Notes under the pieces: generated by a model
What the model was told of the DNA's origin: nothing
The model's input: the letters and a program-made list of their open reading frames with translations, nothing else
The model's database searches: none
Shown here: in pieces, positions 1 through 11,159 of the stretch
Position numbering within the stretch: the stretch's first letter is position 1
Layout of the letters: the number at the start of each line of letters is the position of its first letter
Position numbers and translations under genes: made by a program
Assembly (NCBI GenBank): GCA_033060915.1
Contig: CM065388.1
Span: forward strand, 39,099,501 to 39,163,500
Source of the DNA: Euryodendron excelsum
Taxonomy: Eukaryota > Streptophyta > Magnoliopsida > Ericales > Pentaphylacaceae
Length of the DNA stretch: 64,000 nt
Reading direction: 5' to 3'

Positions 1-300
1 AATAGATACTTCGTGAAGATATTCTTTGAAATCAGGAAGCAGAAGTATCTGGAAGCTCTTGATCGGTATTTATATATTCTGTCTGTTTCTATTTTTGAGA
101 CTGTTGTCATTGTTCGCAAAGAGTTTAATTGTCATTATGTGTTTGGCTGATATTATTAGGCAAGACAAAGCGAAAGACGTTGAGATATTAGTGAATGATT
201 TGAGAGTGTTCTCGACATTCAATGAAGAATTATATAAAGAAATCACTCAGCTTTTAACACTTGGCAATTTTAGGTAAATGATTTTTGTCGTTACCTAAAA

Positions 301-595
301 GGTATGTTAATGCATGTGAAGTTGAAAATTGGGAAGTCATTCTTTCGTATCCTCTGTTTAATTGATGAGAAGATTTGAGAAAACAAAATAATTTGAGATT
401 TTGAATCATCAAATTGTCGTTATTCAGGAAACCGCAAGACAAGAGCCCCACTTTAATGAGCTTATCAAAATTGATTGGCTTAGTTGTTAATTCTTGCATT
501 TTACATTGCATTTTTATTTTTTAGTCATCTTATCGCTTTTGTGAACCAAATGAAGATTTATCTTCCTTAATTTCTTATTTCCAACTTGGAAAATT
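301..595. repeat. Intron duplication, copy 1
   Basis: About 295 bp inside the intron 274-1529 recur further along the same intron at 640-796 plus 1321-1460. Both copies open with ggtatgttaatgcatg and continue through the same ordered words (aattgggaagtcatt, tttacattgcattttt, gaagatttatct). Copy 1 is uninterrupted. Confidence 0.85.
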
Positions 596-639
596 AAGTA
601 TTGAGGATTTCATGTAATTTCAATTTGTACTAGACTCAG

Positions 640-1460
640 GGTATGTTAATGCATGCGAAGTTGAAAATTGGGAAGTCATTTTTTTTGTATTCTTTGTTTA
701 ATTGATGAGAAGATGTGAAAAAGAAAATGATGTGAGATTCTGAATTGTCAAATTGTCATTATTCACGAAACCTCAAGACATGAGGCCCACTTAAATTGAT
801 GCGGATAGCACAGTAGAAGATTACTTGGAGATCCGGAGGTGTTGTTATGCTTGCGCGGCGCGTGCACCGGTGGTCAGTAAACTTCAATCGGCCATAACTT
901 TTAATCCGTAACTCCGTTTTCTTATTATAATATATTTTCGCAAAAGCTAGCGACGAGCTGGAGAAAGGGAAAAATATGATTTTGGGCCTGTTTAATGTTT
1001 TGGGCGTTATGTTTTTTTGGGTTTTCATTAGTTTTCTTATTAACCCGGTTTGTTTTGGGCCCTAGGGTTTCGTACCGCTTATTTATACTCTTGTTTAAGG
1101 CATTTTCAGCATCTTTTGGAGGTTAATACATTTTGCGTGCGATTTGCACCTTTTTACCAATCGTTCCGTATTTTCTGCGAATCAACGAGCGTTTGATACC
1201 CTTAAGCCTGGTATTCGTGGTGAATCAACAAGTTAGAGGAGGAATCTTGACCCGGTATTCGTGGTGAATCAACGGGTTAGGGTTGATTATCTTGTTCTTG
1301 TAACCCGTTGTATCATAAATGAACCTATCCAAATTGGTTGGCCTAGTAATTAATTCTTTGATTTTACATTGCATTTTCATTTTTAGTCATCTTGTTGCTT
1401 TCATGAACCATCGAAGATTTATCTCCCTTAATTTCTTATTGCTAAATTGGAACCTTAACT
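640..1460. repeat. Intron duplication, copy 2, split by a solo LTR
   Basis: The second copy of the 301-595 unit is divided into 640-796 and 1321-1460 by the LTR at 797-1315. The matching continuous copy upstream shows what the empty target looked like, which supports the insertion boundaries. Confidence 0.85.
797..1315 (+). mobile_element. Solo LTR (519 bp), TSD TAAAT
   Basis: The block starts TGATGCGG and ends GTATCA, giving TG...CA termini and short TGAT/ATCA inverted ends. It is flanked by TAAAT at 792-796 and 1316-1320. It interrupts copy 2 of an intron duplication whose copy 1 lacks it. A TATA-like tttatact near 1081 suggests plus orientation. A ~46-bp unit (ggtattcgtggtgaatcaac) is tandemly duplicated at about 1210-1285. 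No internal retroelement domain is present, so this is a solo LTR left by LTR-LTR recombination. The superfamily is not determined. Confidence 0.85.
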
Positions 1461-2820
1461 TTAGCCAAAAGTGAAATTTGAGAAATAGCCGATTATTCTG
1501 GCAGTTAATTCTTGTCCTTTGAATACCAGGGAAAACGAGCAGCTATCGAAGTATGGTGACGCCAAAACAGCTCATAGCATAATGTTGATAGAGCTTAAAA
1601 AACTTATAGAAGCAAATCCCCTTTTCCATGAAAAGCTTGTTTTTCCTACTTTAAAGTTGTCGAGGTTGCGGACTCTAATCAATCAAAGGTAAAGTTAGTT
1701 TCATAATGCACGGATAAGCAAACTATGATGCTTTTATAGTTTATTTCTTATGCTTTATCATAACATCCTTGTTCTTGTTGGCTACCCTATGGAGGTAGCT
1801 ATTACTAAGGCCACCTAATTGCTACTTTACCTGTTTTCGTGAGGAAGGTCTTTGAAAATATGTCCTCTTTTTCATTAATAGTTGTGCTATTTTCTCAATT
1901 GTTGGGTGGATATTGTTTTTTACTTACCATTTGTTTATGGATCTTTCAGCATAGTCATGCCTAGTGGTTTTTACAACAAAAAAAATCGTTTGCATGGATT
2001 TATATGGCACTTATTTTTGCTTGCACTTAAGAAATTCTGGGAATCTCTCAATGTTCATTTTTTTGTCATTCTCACATATACTACCATAGAAATGTAGATA
2101 ATTGTGCTATTCAATGTGTATGTTTAACCTCACAAATTTGATTTTTTTGTTGATCCAGTCTGAACTGGCAGCACTAACTCTGTAAGAATCCAAGGCCAAA
2201 CCCAGACATAAAGACTTTATTCACAGACCATACCTGCACACCTCCAAATGGGGCTCTTGCACCTGCTCTTGTCACTCTTCTGCCTGCTGCAGTTGCAAAG
2301 CCTACTGCTTATACATCACTTGGAGTGCATGGTGTATGTTACCATTTATCTCACAAAATTTAATTCCCCCCATCCCTCTCCTCTTTCCAAATTAAATACG
2401 CACTTCTTTTTTTATAGTGTTAGTGATGAGAGTCTTGCTTCTATTTGTTTTGTGTAGCCCTTTCCACCAGCTACAGCAACTGCTAATGCTAATGCCTTAG
2501 CAGGTTGGATGGCGAACGCTGCTGCTTCTTCATTTGTTCAAGCAGCTGTTGCTACTGCATCTTCCTTACCTGTTCCACCAAATCAAGGTCAGAGGTTTGC
2601 TTCAACTAGAGGCACTGAAACAATTGCCTTTTCTTGGAAATTGATCGTAATTGAAAAAAGAGGCTATTTTTGTGGAACCTTGTTTATACAGACTTTCCTC
2701 ATAAGTCTTTTTTCATAACATTTGTGAAAAAAAATTTCAATCTTTTAGTGCTTTAAATTAACATTCATGTTTATAATTTTTCTTAATTTGTGTGTGGGTA
2801 TGTGGGTGTTTGGGTAGGGG

Positions 2821-2957
2821 GTTAAGATTTTTTTGGTATTCATTGTTACTCTTTCCTAATCATGGAGGTAATTCTGATCATTCCCAAAAGAACCATTGAG
2901 AAGTTTATAATTTCTTAATTGTAACTTATAGGAATATTTTAGTGTTTTAGATGCAAT
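2821..2957. repeat. 137-bp direct repeat, copy 1 (intronic)
   Basis: The block from gttaagatttttt to ttagatgcaat lies in the intron between exons 2458-2587 and ~3147-3261. It recurs almost unchanged at 5084-5219. Flanking sequence does not match beyond these limits. Confidence 0.92.
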
Positions 2958-4748
2958 GCTGGTGGATGGTTTGTTGCGTATTTTGCTCTGCTACAACAAG
3001 TGGCAGTAGAGCATACATTCACTTGATTGCATGGCCTATAATCCAACATATTTGATCCTTGTTGAGTTGTCAAGTTGACTTTTGCTTATTTATGCATATC
3101 TTATTGAATGTGTGGTTGAAGTGATTCACTTATTCCTTTCAACAATTCCAATCTTGAAACGTCCAATAACGTCACCACCCACTGTGGGTATGGTTGATTA
3201 TCAGAGTGCCAATCATGAACAATTGATGAAACGCCTGTCGCCAGCACCGTCTGTTGAGGAGGTAATCTTGAAGGAGTTACTGTCTGTTATATGCTTTCTT
3301 GGATATTTGTGATGCCTTTTGTCATTCTGTTGTTGAACTATTTCCCACAAGTTCCTCTCTCTAACATAATTCAATATAATGGTGCATCTTTCTCTCGTCA
3401 GGTTATGTATCCGACAGCTCGGCAACATGCTACTTGGTCCCTAGATGACTTGCCAAGGACAGTAGCTTGTACCATGCATCAAGGATCTACTGTCACAAGC
3501 ATGGATTTTCATCCTTCTCATCACACATTGCTTCTTGGTATGATGGTCTCCAATCGATGATTTGTCCATATCTATTATGATTTTTATGGCTGAGCTCCTG
3601 CTAAATGAAAATACTACTTCGCTTCTTGATATTCTTTTTTTCCTTTTATTTGACAAATAGTCTCTTTTAACCAGTTGGTTCTGCTAGTGGTGAAATAATG
3701 CTTTTGGAAGTTAGGATGTCGGAGAAACTGGTTTTGAAGCCATTCAAGATATGGGACATAACAAAATGTTCATTAACATTTCAGGTTCCTGTATCATCTT
3801 TCTGTGGTGCTTCCATTTTGTATACATTTTCTTATTGGAAAGTACTTTGTTACTTGTTATCTTAGCTTTCTATGATGTTCTGTAAATATATGAGATATGT
3901 ATGTTGTAAGCTGTGTATGAATTAAATTCTCACAAGATTTAGTGCTTCCTGGTTTTGAGGATATTCATAAAATTAAAATATTTATCAACTAGCTGTGGCC
4001 TAGTATTCATGGCTAGAAGTGATAATTTGGAAACTAAGTCTCCAAGGGATGATAAATTAGATACCAACATTGTGGAGACCCTGTTCCTGGTGTGTTGGAT
4101 ACCCTCCAGTGTCTTGCTTTAATAGTTGAAGTAAGTACTTTGTTATGAAGTCTTAATTGTTAAGGGTGCAAACAGGCTTCCATTGTCAAAGATGCACCAG
4201 TATCTATTACTCATGTTACATGGAGTCCAGACGGAAACTTTATGGGTATGTGCACTTCAACATCTGCTAGCTTTTAGAAGGTAAATGTGAGCATTTCTTA
4301 TTGTTTTTCGTGCTGCAGGGGTAGCTTTTACAAAGCATTTGATCCATTTGTATGCTTATGGTTGGTTAAATGATTTACGCCAACATTTAGAGGTCAGTTG
4401 GGAGATTGTTCCCTTTCCAACAAGTAAAATTCTTTAACTGCTAATTGATTGATATCCCTTTGTGTTTACAGATTGAAGCCCATAATGGTCAAGTTAATGA
4501 CTTGGCTTTTGCTCATCCAAACAAACAGCTATGTATAGTAACCTACAGAGATGATAAGATGATAAAGGTGCAACATAATTTTAGATGTATTTTCTGAAAA
4601 AATTTAATTGATTGGTTTATATTTACTTCTTAACTGAAGGAAAGAATTGAAACAGGTTTGGGATTTAACTGGCCGCATGCTATTTATCTTTGAATGGCAA
4701 GAAGCACCTGTATATTCTATATGTCCTCATCAGAAAGAGAATATTCAG

Positions 4749-6640
4749 GTATCTAAGATAAAGGGAAATAATTTGTTTGTTGGTAACCTGTTTACTTGCT
4801 AATGGATTTAGGAGAAAATTTGTTTTAAGTTTCAGTTTACATCTATTAAATTTAGCAGAAATAATAGTTTAAGCTTCCTTACTATGTGCCTCCTGTAGCC
4901 TTCTTTATGAGTTAAATCATTTATTTTTTACTGGGACACTCCTTGGATCAATTGGGTTAACTGATCTTCTTTCTTTTTCCATGTTTTCTAGTAATTTCAG
5001 TTCCTTTAGCCTTGGATGATATCTTTAAGAAGATTCCTTTGTTAAATGTCCAAAGCACCTCAATAATAAAGACGACAACATCAGTTAAGATTTTTTGATA
5101 TTCATTGTTACTCTTTCCTAATCATGGAGGTAATTCTGATCATTCCCAAAAGAACCATTGAGAAGTTTATAATTTCTTAATTGTAACTTATAGGAATATT
5201 TTAGTGTTTTAGATGCAATTGCACAAATATACTATATAATGTTCATTCAAGTCATATGCAGCTTAGGTTTGTACTCTAGTCTCTATATTTCTCAGAACTA
5301 ATGTCACAGGCTGAACATTGTTTTCCTTTTGCTTTTGTGATAAAATATTGTTTGATCGCTTCAGTTGCGCACTTACAAAGTTGCCTTAGGCAATATCATT
5401 CTTATTCTGTACTCAATTACTATGAATTTACTAAACCTTTTCAATATTTTGTTTTTCCATCTTCCTGCAAATCATATATTAGGATTCTAATATTTTGCCA
5501 TTGTCCTATCCGTCATATACATCAGTATTTATTAGAATGTGCCTCTTTGTGGTTTTTCAATGCATGTTCAATTATTTAAAAAGTGAAAACTGTACATGAC
5601 TTCAAGTATATTGAGGAACCAATGTCACGAGACAGATTTTAGTTGGACACCTTCAACGATTGAGGAAAGTAAAATCGTTGGTGGTTTAAATTTCTAGTTG
5701 TGACATAGGTGCAAAAACATTAAGATAAATAGTTGGAAGCACCTTGGACCTGCATTCCCTTTTTTTTTTTTTTTTTTAAATGGGTTCATGCATTCGCAAT
5801 TTAATGGGGGACTGAGCATTTGTGAAGGATTATGCCCATTTTGGAAGGATCCAACGAGAAGGTATCTCTTAAGGCAGTATTTTTTAGGTTGTTTTGTCTC
5901 ATTTTGTTTTTGTCATTACTGTCAGGTGGTCCTCCCTTTCAATTTCCTTTTTAGCCTTGCCAAGCCTTGTGATTGCCATATGCTTGAACCTTTGCTTGAT
6001 GCTAGCAGATATTTGGTCTCTAGGGAAGAATCGTACTACTATTCCATCTAGTTTAATTTTCTGTAGCAAATCCTAAGTAGTGTTGTAGTGCTGTTGGGTA
6101 CTAAAATAGCACGTTTTTTTTTTTTTAGCAAATCCTATGTATTGATATCAGTGAAGTGTTCTCTTTTTTAAAGTTTATCTATATTTTGTTTTAGCTTCTA
6201 GTTTATTAGTTTGCCATTACTCCTATTTTTGTTCTAATTCTTATATCTTATCTTATGTGCAGATTGTTGATTGAGGTACGACTCAACCTTTTGCAGGACA
6301 TAGATTGATGAAGTATTAGATGACAAATAAATTTAATTCTGAATTTGTTTTTGTGTTTTTAGATAATGGATTATTATTGTTACAATTTTGTGCTTCTTGG
6401 ATGACAGAAGCTCACAATTGAATCTTTTTTGGGGTATTTTGTCTCTATTCATTTACTTCCTGAGTATAATTTTGTGGATTTGAACTTCAGATGTTGGAAA
6501 TATTTGTAAACTTCACAAGTATTTTTATGATATTCTTTAGAACTTCTTTATATTTTTTTTAATGGGTGTATGCTTGGAAATATAGTATGGTTGTGAATGC
6601 ACAGCAAGGGAATCTAATTAAAAGAGTAAATAGTAGCAGT
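4749..6640. other. AT-rich non-coding stretch after the last TPR exon
   Basis: A good donor (gtatctaag) follows the last exon, but no further WD40 coding block can be read here in any frame. The stretch is AT-rich, has a T-run at about 5761-5777, and carries copy 2 of the 137-bp repeat. Short reading frames in it resemble nothing known and look like chance. Confidence 0.7.
5084..5219. repeat. 137-bp direct repeat, copy 2
   Basis: Nearly identical to 2821-2957 and in the same orientation, 2.26 kb downstream. The visible differences are one T fewer and a g/a change near the start. It lies beyond the last recognisable TPR exon. Confidence 0.92.
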
Positions 6641-7388
6641 AGCCACTTTTAGCAAGAAATAAACCATTATTGCAAGTTAGATATTGTGTATTTAGCAAGA
6701 AAAAATTCTATTAGCAATGAAACAACTATGCCACAAATATGTGTGGTGGTTTTATCGTATGTCTTCTAGCAAGGAGAAATTCGTCGCCAAAATTAATATT
6801 TAGTAACCAGAAACTATTTTCACTAAATTTTTAATATTTTTTTACGACAACATGCTAGCAACCAAAACTCATGGTTGTTAAATGTCTAATATTCATTTGC
6901 GACAACGTGCTAGCAACCAGAACTCATGGTCGCCAAACGTCTAATATGTTTTTGCGACAACAAGCTAGCAACCAGAACACATCGTCGCTAAATGTCTAAT
7001 ATTTTTTTGCGACGATATGCTAACAACTAAAAGACATCATCGCTAAATGTCAAATATTCTTTTGCGACGACAAGCTTGCTGCTAAAGTTTTTCTTAAATA
7101 ATTTTCATAATAGCCTTTTGAGCGAGGAAATACAGATATTTAGCATCGAAACTTAGGCGAGGAATCATTGCGTTGCAAAATAAATAAGTTTTGGTGTCAA
7201 ACCAATTTTGTTGCTAAATATGTATTATTGGCCAGGAATCGGATGTTCGTCGCAAAATAGAATCCGAGACGACCCTTTTACAACAACCTGGCGAGGAGTA
7301 ATATTTCCTTGCAAAAAGGTTTTAGCAACAGATATGTGACTTTTAGCGACGGATCGTTTCCTCACTAAAAGACCAATTTCTTGTAGTG
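6640..7388. mobile_element. CACTA-like terminal region, one end recognised
   Basis: Read on the minus strand, the right edge begins CACTACAAGAAATTGG (7388 leftwards), the usual terminus of plant CACTA (CMC) elements. Inward of it lie repeated motifs of the kind tttagcgacg, cgtcgcaaaa and gttgctaaa, which resemble the subterminal repeats that bind CACTA transposase. I found no convincing matching left terminus; cacttttagcaag near 6638 is only a weak candidate. No transposase is encoded, so it would be non-autonomous or a fragment. Confidence 0.6.
6844..7083. repeat. 55-bp tandem repeats within the CACTA-like region
   Basis: The word gcgac (acgac in the first unit) recurs at 6844, 6899, 6954, 7009 and 7064, an exact 55-bp period. 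Each unit carries tgctagcaaccagaac, then cgctaaatgtctaatat and a T-run. The last copy is partial. Confidence 0.9.
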
Positions 7389-8328
7389 GCTCTTCACGCC
7401 CTGAGCAAGGCTTACCTTCATTAAGCTCACCTTCCAGCGAGGCTCGCCCTTCAATAAGGCTCTTCACGCCTTGAGCAAGGCTCACCTTCATTGGGCTCAC
7501 CTTCCAGCGAGGCTCACCCCTCAGTGAGACTCTTCACTCTATGAGTGAGGCTCGCCCTTAGTCGGGCTCTCCTTTGAGCAAGGCTCGCCCTTTGCCAGAC
7601 TCCTCCTTGAGAGAGGCTCTCGATCAGCGAGGCTCTCCCTCCATACACTCCGTTCCTTTAGACTCATGCTCCAAGGGGCACTCTGCTCATGAACACTCCA
7701 GATAAACTCATACAACCTAGGTTAGGAGCAGGATTGAGGGACCCCCTCGAGGTCACCCTCGCACGGGATCACTAGGAGACTCGTGGATTGGAAGCTAGAG
7801 TTAAAGGTTCGTCAGAGCAGCTCGCCTCACCCCCTCGAGGGACTTGCCCTTTGACCGGTCTTAGAGAGAGACAGATCTCCACTAGAAGACAAAAGACATT
7901 AATGATACTTACCCACCTCTATAGCCTTGAGCCACCCACTTCTAACAGGTTCAACGCTGCAGAGGTCACATCAAACTAGTGAACCAAGGAGGATGAGCCA
8001 TCTGTCCCTCTCATGAGTGGGCTATCCCTCCAAGGTCTGGCCCTCTATAAATAGGAGGTCTCCACCTTCATACACAAGAATAACAAGGGATGATGTCATA
8101 GCCATGACGATTCTCCCTCATCAAGTTCCTGTGCTCTACACTGCCAAACTCTCTCTCTACTAAGACCGCCTCGGCTCTTTCACTCCTCCACCTTCGATGG
8201 CCTTCGCCTTTGCAGCGCCTGCCATAATTCCCAAAGGGGCCCGTTGTGGCCTACTCTACACTCCATTGCCCAGAAAGGCCCCATGTAAGTCAATCTTACA
8301 CCCATCGGTCAACGATACAAACAATACT
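7389..8328 (+). repeat. GC-rich repeat with promoter, copy 1 (possible LTR)
   Basis: About 940 bp match 11160-12143 in the same orientation, ending near gatacaaacaata. The left part is a run of ggctcttcac/gagcaaggctc units with a ~70-bp period. Then come a TATA box (8046-8053), a CT-rich leader and a short open frame from 8197. A direct-repeat pair with internal TATA boxes fits two LTRs, but TG/CA ends, primer-binding site and target duplications were not found. The left edge abuts the CACTA-like terminus at 7388, so this copy may be truncated. Confidence 0.6.
8046..8053 (+). promoter_or_regulatory. TATA box in GC-rich repeat copy 1
   Basis: TATAAATA followed by ggaggtctcc, in a position shared with the second copy (11867). 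It precedes a CT-rich leader. Confidence 0.6.
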
Positions 8329-11159
8329 CCACTGGGGAAGAGTGGTGCTCGCTATTCATGGCCCCTCCAAAAAAAAGTGGAGCTTAGTTGGAGAGTAAGA
8401 GGGTTTTAGATATCTACTTTATTGTTCTCCACCGAAGGAATACGCTTATCAACAGATCAATTGGAGCTTTTCTTTTGAACCAAGGAAATCACAAAGCTAT
8501 CAAACGATCAAACATGGATTTTCTTCCCAAAAGTGAAGTGTGCATCACATATTTCTCCACAACAAGATAAGATCTTACCTCTTGAGTCTTTACATACTGA
8601 GATTCGTTCATGCTACTCCATCATATTCATGATTTGCACTTTATTTCATTATCTTTTGTTCTTGCTCGCACTCGCAATTTTCATACTTGAAAGGGACTCG
8701 ATTTCCATATGTCTCATAAATTTATAAGCTTTAACATTCAGTCTTGAGCTTGCCGCCTGTAAATCTGTTAATTTATATACGTTGATGCCTCGAGTTTATG
8801 GAGCCACAGACCTCCTTTATATACTTTGGTAAAGGGCATTTAGTGGCTTGGGTCTAGTGTCAAGATATTTGTTAGATTCAAAATGATAAGTGCATACAGC
8901 AGTAAGTTGACTATGCCTGCGCATTCTTGTGCATAAAAAGCTCTTTCGCATGTTCTTTGTACTCATTGTCATGTCAAATCATGAATAATTCATTATGTAT
9001 ATTTTCAAAAGCTGATTCTTTTGCATGGTCTAAGACAAAGGCATTAATTGAGCACATTTCAATCTTTGTCCATTTGCTTTCTCAATGCCTGGTTGATAGA
9101 AACCCGAAAGTATCATATTCTATAAACCATTTTTGTACATATTCACTATTCCAGGTTACACATAAAAAGCAGTTGGACAATCTGGTCCATTTTGGGGAAG
9201 AGATTTGTTTGTTCCTTCTCACGTTTATAACAACTCGTGTTTTATCAGTACAATATAGGCCTAAGCTTGGGAATTACCTCAAGTCAGACCATCGGTGACT
9301 CACTTGGCCAAAGCCAGCTGCTGTCTATTATTTTTTAGGTGGTGTTAGCTGTTGTCCTCACTATTGAGTTCCATTCTTGCATCCTTTGGTCCACCAAGTT
9401 GGCCGCGACCTTCACATGGCATTCCCGATCACACGAGCTTCCACCCTAGTCACTCGAGCATTTGCATTCTCTACGGCAGCAATCACATCAATTTTCAAAG
9501 CCGGCGTTTCTCGCTCTCACGGCAAGTTAGCGCCCCTCGTGCCCCCTCGCCCTTGTGGCAGCTCAGTGCCTCTCATTTGGCGCTTCATCTCAAAACTCAC
9601 TCTTGGCATTGGCGTGCCTCCTTTCTTGACTTGACCATTCATGGATCTTATTTTCAAAAGCCAAGTCTATGTCATTCCTTTCTCCATACAAGATAAGATC
9701 TGAACTTTTACATTCTCGGTTCAAGGGAACATCACTGACTTTCAAAGTCACTTGGCAACACCTCGAAGACTGGATAAAGCTCAATAATCAAACCAGCCCA
9801 CTGCACCAAAGCATTTCAACGTGCAGATATATCAATCGCTGAGCTCAAGTGCTCGCTTCGCGGCATCCCGCACGCCAACCTTCTTCACTATTAGCATTAA
9901 CACCAACTGTCTTCGCCATTCAGAACTTCACATACCTGACACCACTTCTTGACTCAGTGAGATGAAAGACTTCACCGTGGACTCCTCGAGCGGTTGCCCA
10001 TGCCCTCGTTACTGAATGGCTACGGTTTGACCACACTTTTTCAGAAGCATGCCCATGTAGCACTTGGGTTGGCTGAAGCAGTTCTGCACGAGGCACTTCA
10101 TTTTTCCACACAATTGTAAGAGTTGGCAATAGACTCGTGAAAAGCATTATGCTCCCGCAGATAAGACAACTTGCTTCCTCGTGATCTTCAATCATCACTT
10201 CAAGCTACTAGTTGATTCCTTGAGCCACTCGATTGCTCACTATTAAACAGCACACGATAGTTCCTCGCTTGCTCACTAGCAATCTGGGGGTCGGCCCATA
10301 GTCACTCGCTCGTGGCCATATTATATTTGCACTTCGAGCTAGAGTTCCTTATTCACTGATTGGATGTCACAAGCCCAGTGATATGCTATAGCAGGCACAC
10401 ATTTTTGTCTCTCTCAAGACTATTTGCTAGAATATTGGCAGTCTACTTCACATACCAAGGCACACAACTTATGCTCCAGTCACTGTGCTCCACCAATAAA
10501 AGTGTAGCTCACGCTTACCTTTCGCTGCTTCTCTATAATTGTTGGGCCAAGAACTAACGTCCACACATGCAAATCTCCAAATCGCCAAACTAAACTAAGG
10601 CTCCGCGCCTGAGCCTTTATAAGGCTCCACGCCTTATCCTTGACTAGCTCTGTGCTTAAACCTTTATAGGCCCGTTGCCTAGTACTTGACAGGCTCCGCC
10701 CCTAAACCTTTACCGGTTCCACGCCTATCTCTCTAATAAGGCTCCGCGCCTTATCCCTTTTTTTTGTATGATATGCAAACTTTGGCTGAACATTGCTTAA
10801 CCAACATGGCCACACACAAGCTAAGGCAAACAACCATCTTGTTGGAGCTCGCCCTCAGTCAGGCTCACCCTTATGTGAAACTCGCATTTAGCAAGAGCCT
10901 CCTCTTCAGGGGCAACGCTTGTATCAACACTTGGGGCCAACTATTCATATAGAACTTCTCGTCTATCAAAGTTTCAGCCTCTTGAAAAAATCTTTATCAA
11001 CTAGTATGCATGCGCACTCTCATTTGCTCATAAGAGCATGTGCACAAGGGAGCTAATGTAAGTACCTAGGTCCACATGCCCATGTACCGTCTACGTGGCA
11101 CATGGGTCGCGTGCCATATCACCTCCACGTGGCACTCTATGGAGCCTCACAAGGGTGCA
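8329..11159. other. Non-coding core between the two GC-rich repeats
   Basis: About 2.8 kb with no gag, protease, RT, integrase or transposase motif in any frame. The longest frame (8927-9298, 123 codons) matches nothing I know. If the flanking copies are LTRs, this resembles a LARD-type non-autonomous retrotransposon. The exact start of the right copy is uncertain and could lie 100-130 bp further left. Confidence 0.45.
10599..10757. repeat. 23-24-bp tandem repeat (ggctccgcgcctta type)
   Basis: About seven diverged copies of a 23-24-bp unit built on ggctccgcgcct followed by a cctttata or cttgaca half. Adjacent units differ mainly in the second half. Confidence 0.75.

Larger units (their letters stand above)
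1..4748 (+). pseudogene. TPR: TOPLESS-related corepressor gene (TPR2/3-like), 5' part, decayed
   Basis: Twelve exon-like blocks match a plant Groucho-type corepressor in order: 1-65, 160-273, 1530-1688, 2159-2333, 2458-2587, ~3147-3261, 3402-3537, 3675-3784, 4176-4245, 4319-4392, 4472-4567 and 4656-4748. Most have GT/AG borders. They cover the CTLH/TPD region (FFEIRKQKYLEALDR), the proline/alanine-rich linker and the first WD40 blades (DDLPRTVACTMHQGS, APVYSICPH). Family members recruit histone deacetylases through EAR-motif partners in the nucleus. Signs of decay: TAA at 2175-2177 replaces the expected Gln in WQHQLCKNP; the exon near 3147 has no acceptor AG and about one extra base; several WD40 glycines and tryptophans are replaced (LLEV for LWEV, FEWQ for FEGH). 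The start lies upstream of the window. The remaining blades, about half the protein, are absent after 4748. The family call is firm; the TPR2/3 subgroup is inferred from linker wording. A distant 3' half beyond the window cannot be excluded. Confidence 0.88.

Noticed and set aside
6844..7083. Possible CRISPR-like array of regular repeats
   Set aside because: Units are contiguous 55-bp tandem copies without unique spacers, in plant nuclear DNA beside a CACTA terminus.
8197..8409. Short frame MAFAFAAPAIIPKG..., also open in copy 2 at 12018
   Set aside because: The ~42 shared codons have no indels, but most differences between copies change the amino acid, so there is no sign of protein constraint.
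8927..9298. 123-codon plus-strand frame
   Set aside because: No motif, odd composition, no initiation context and no similarity to known families; likely chance.
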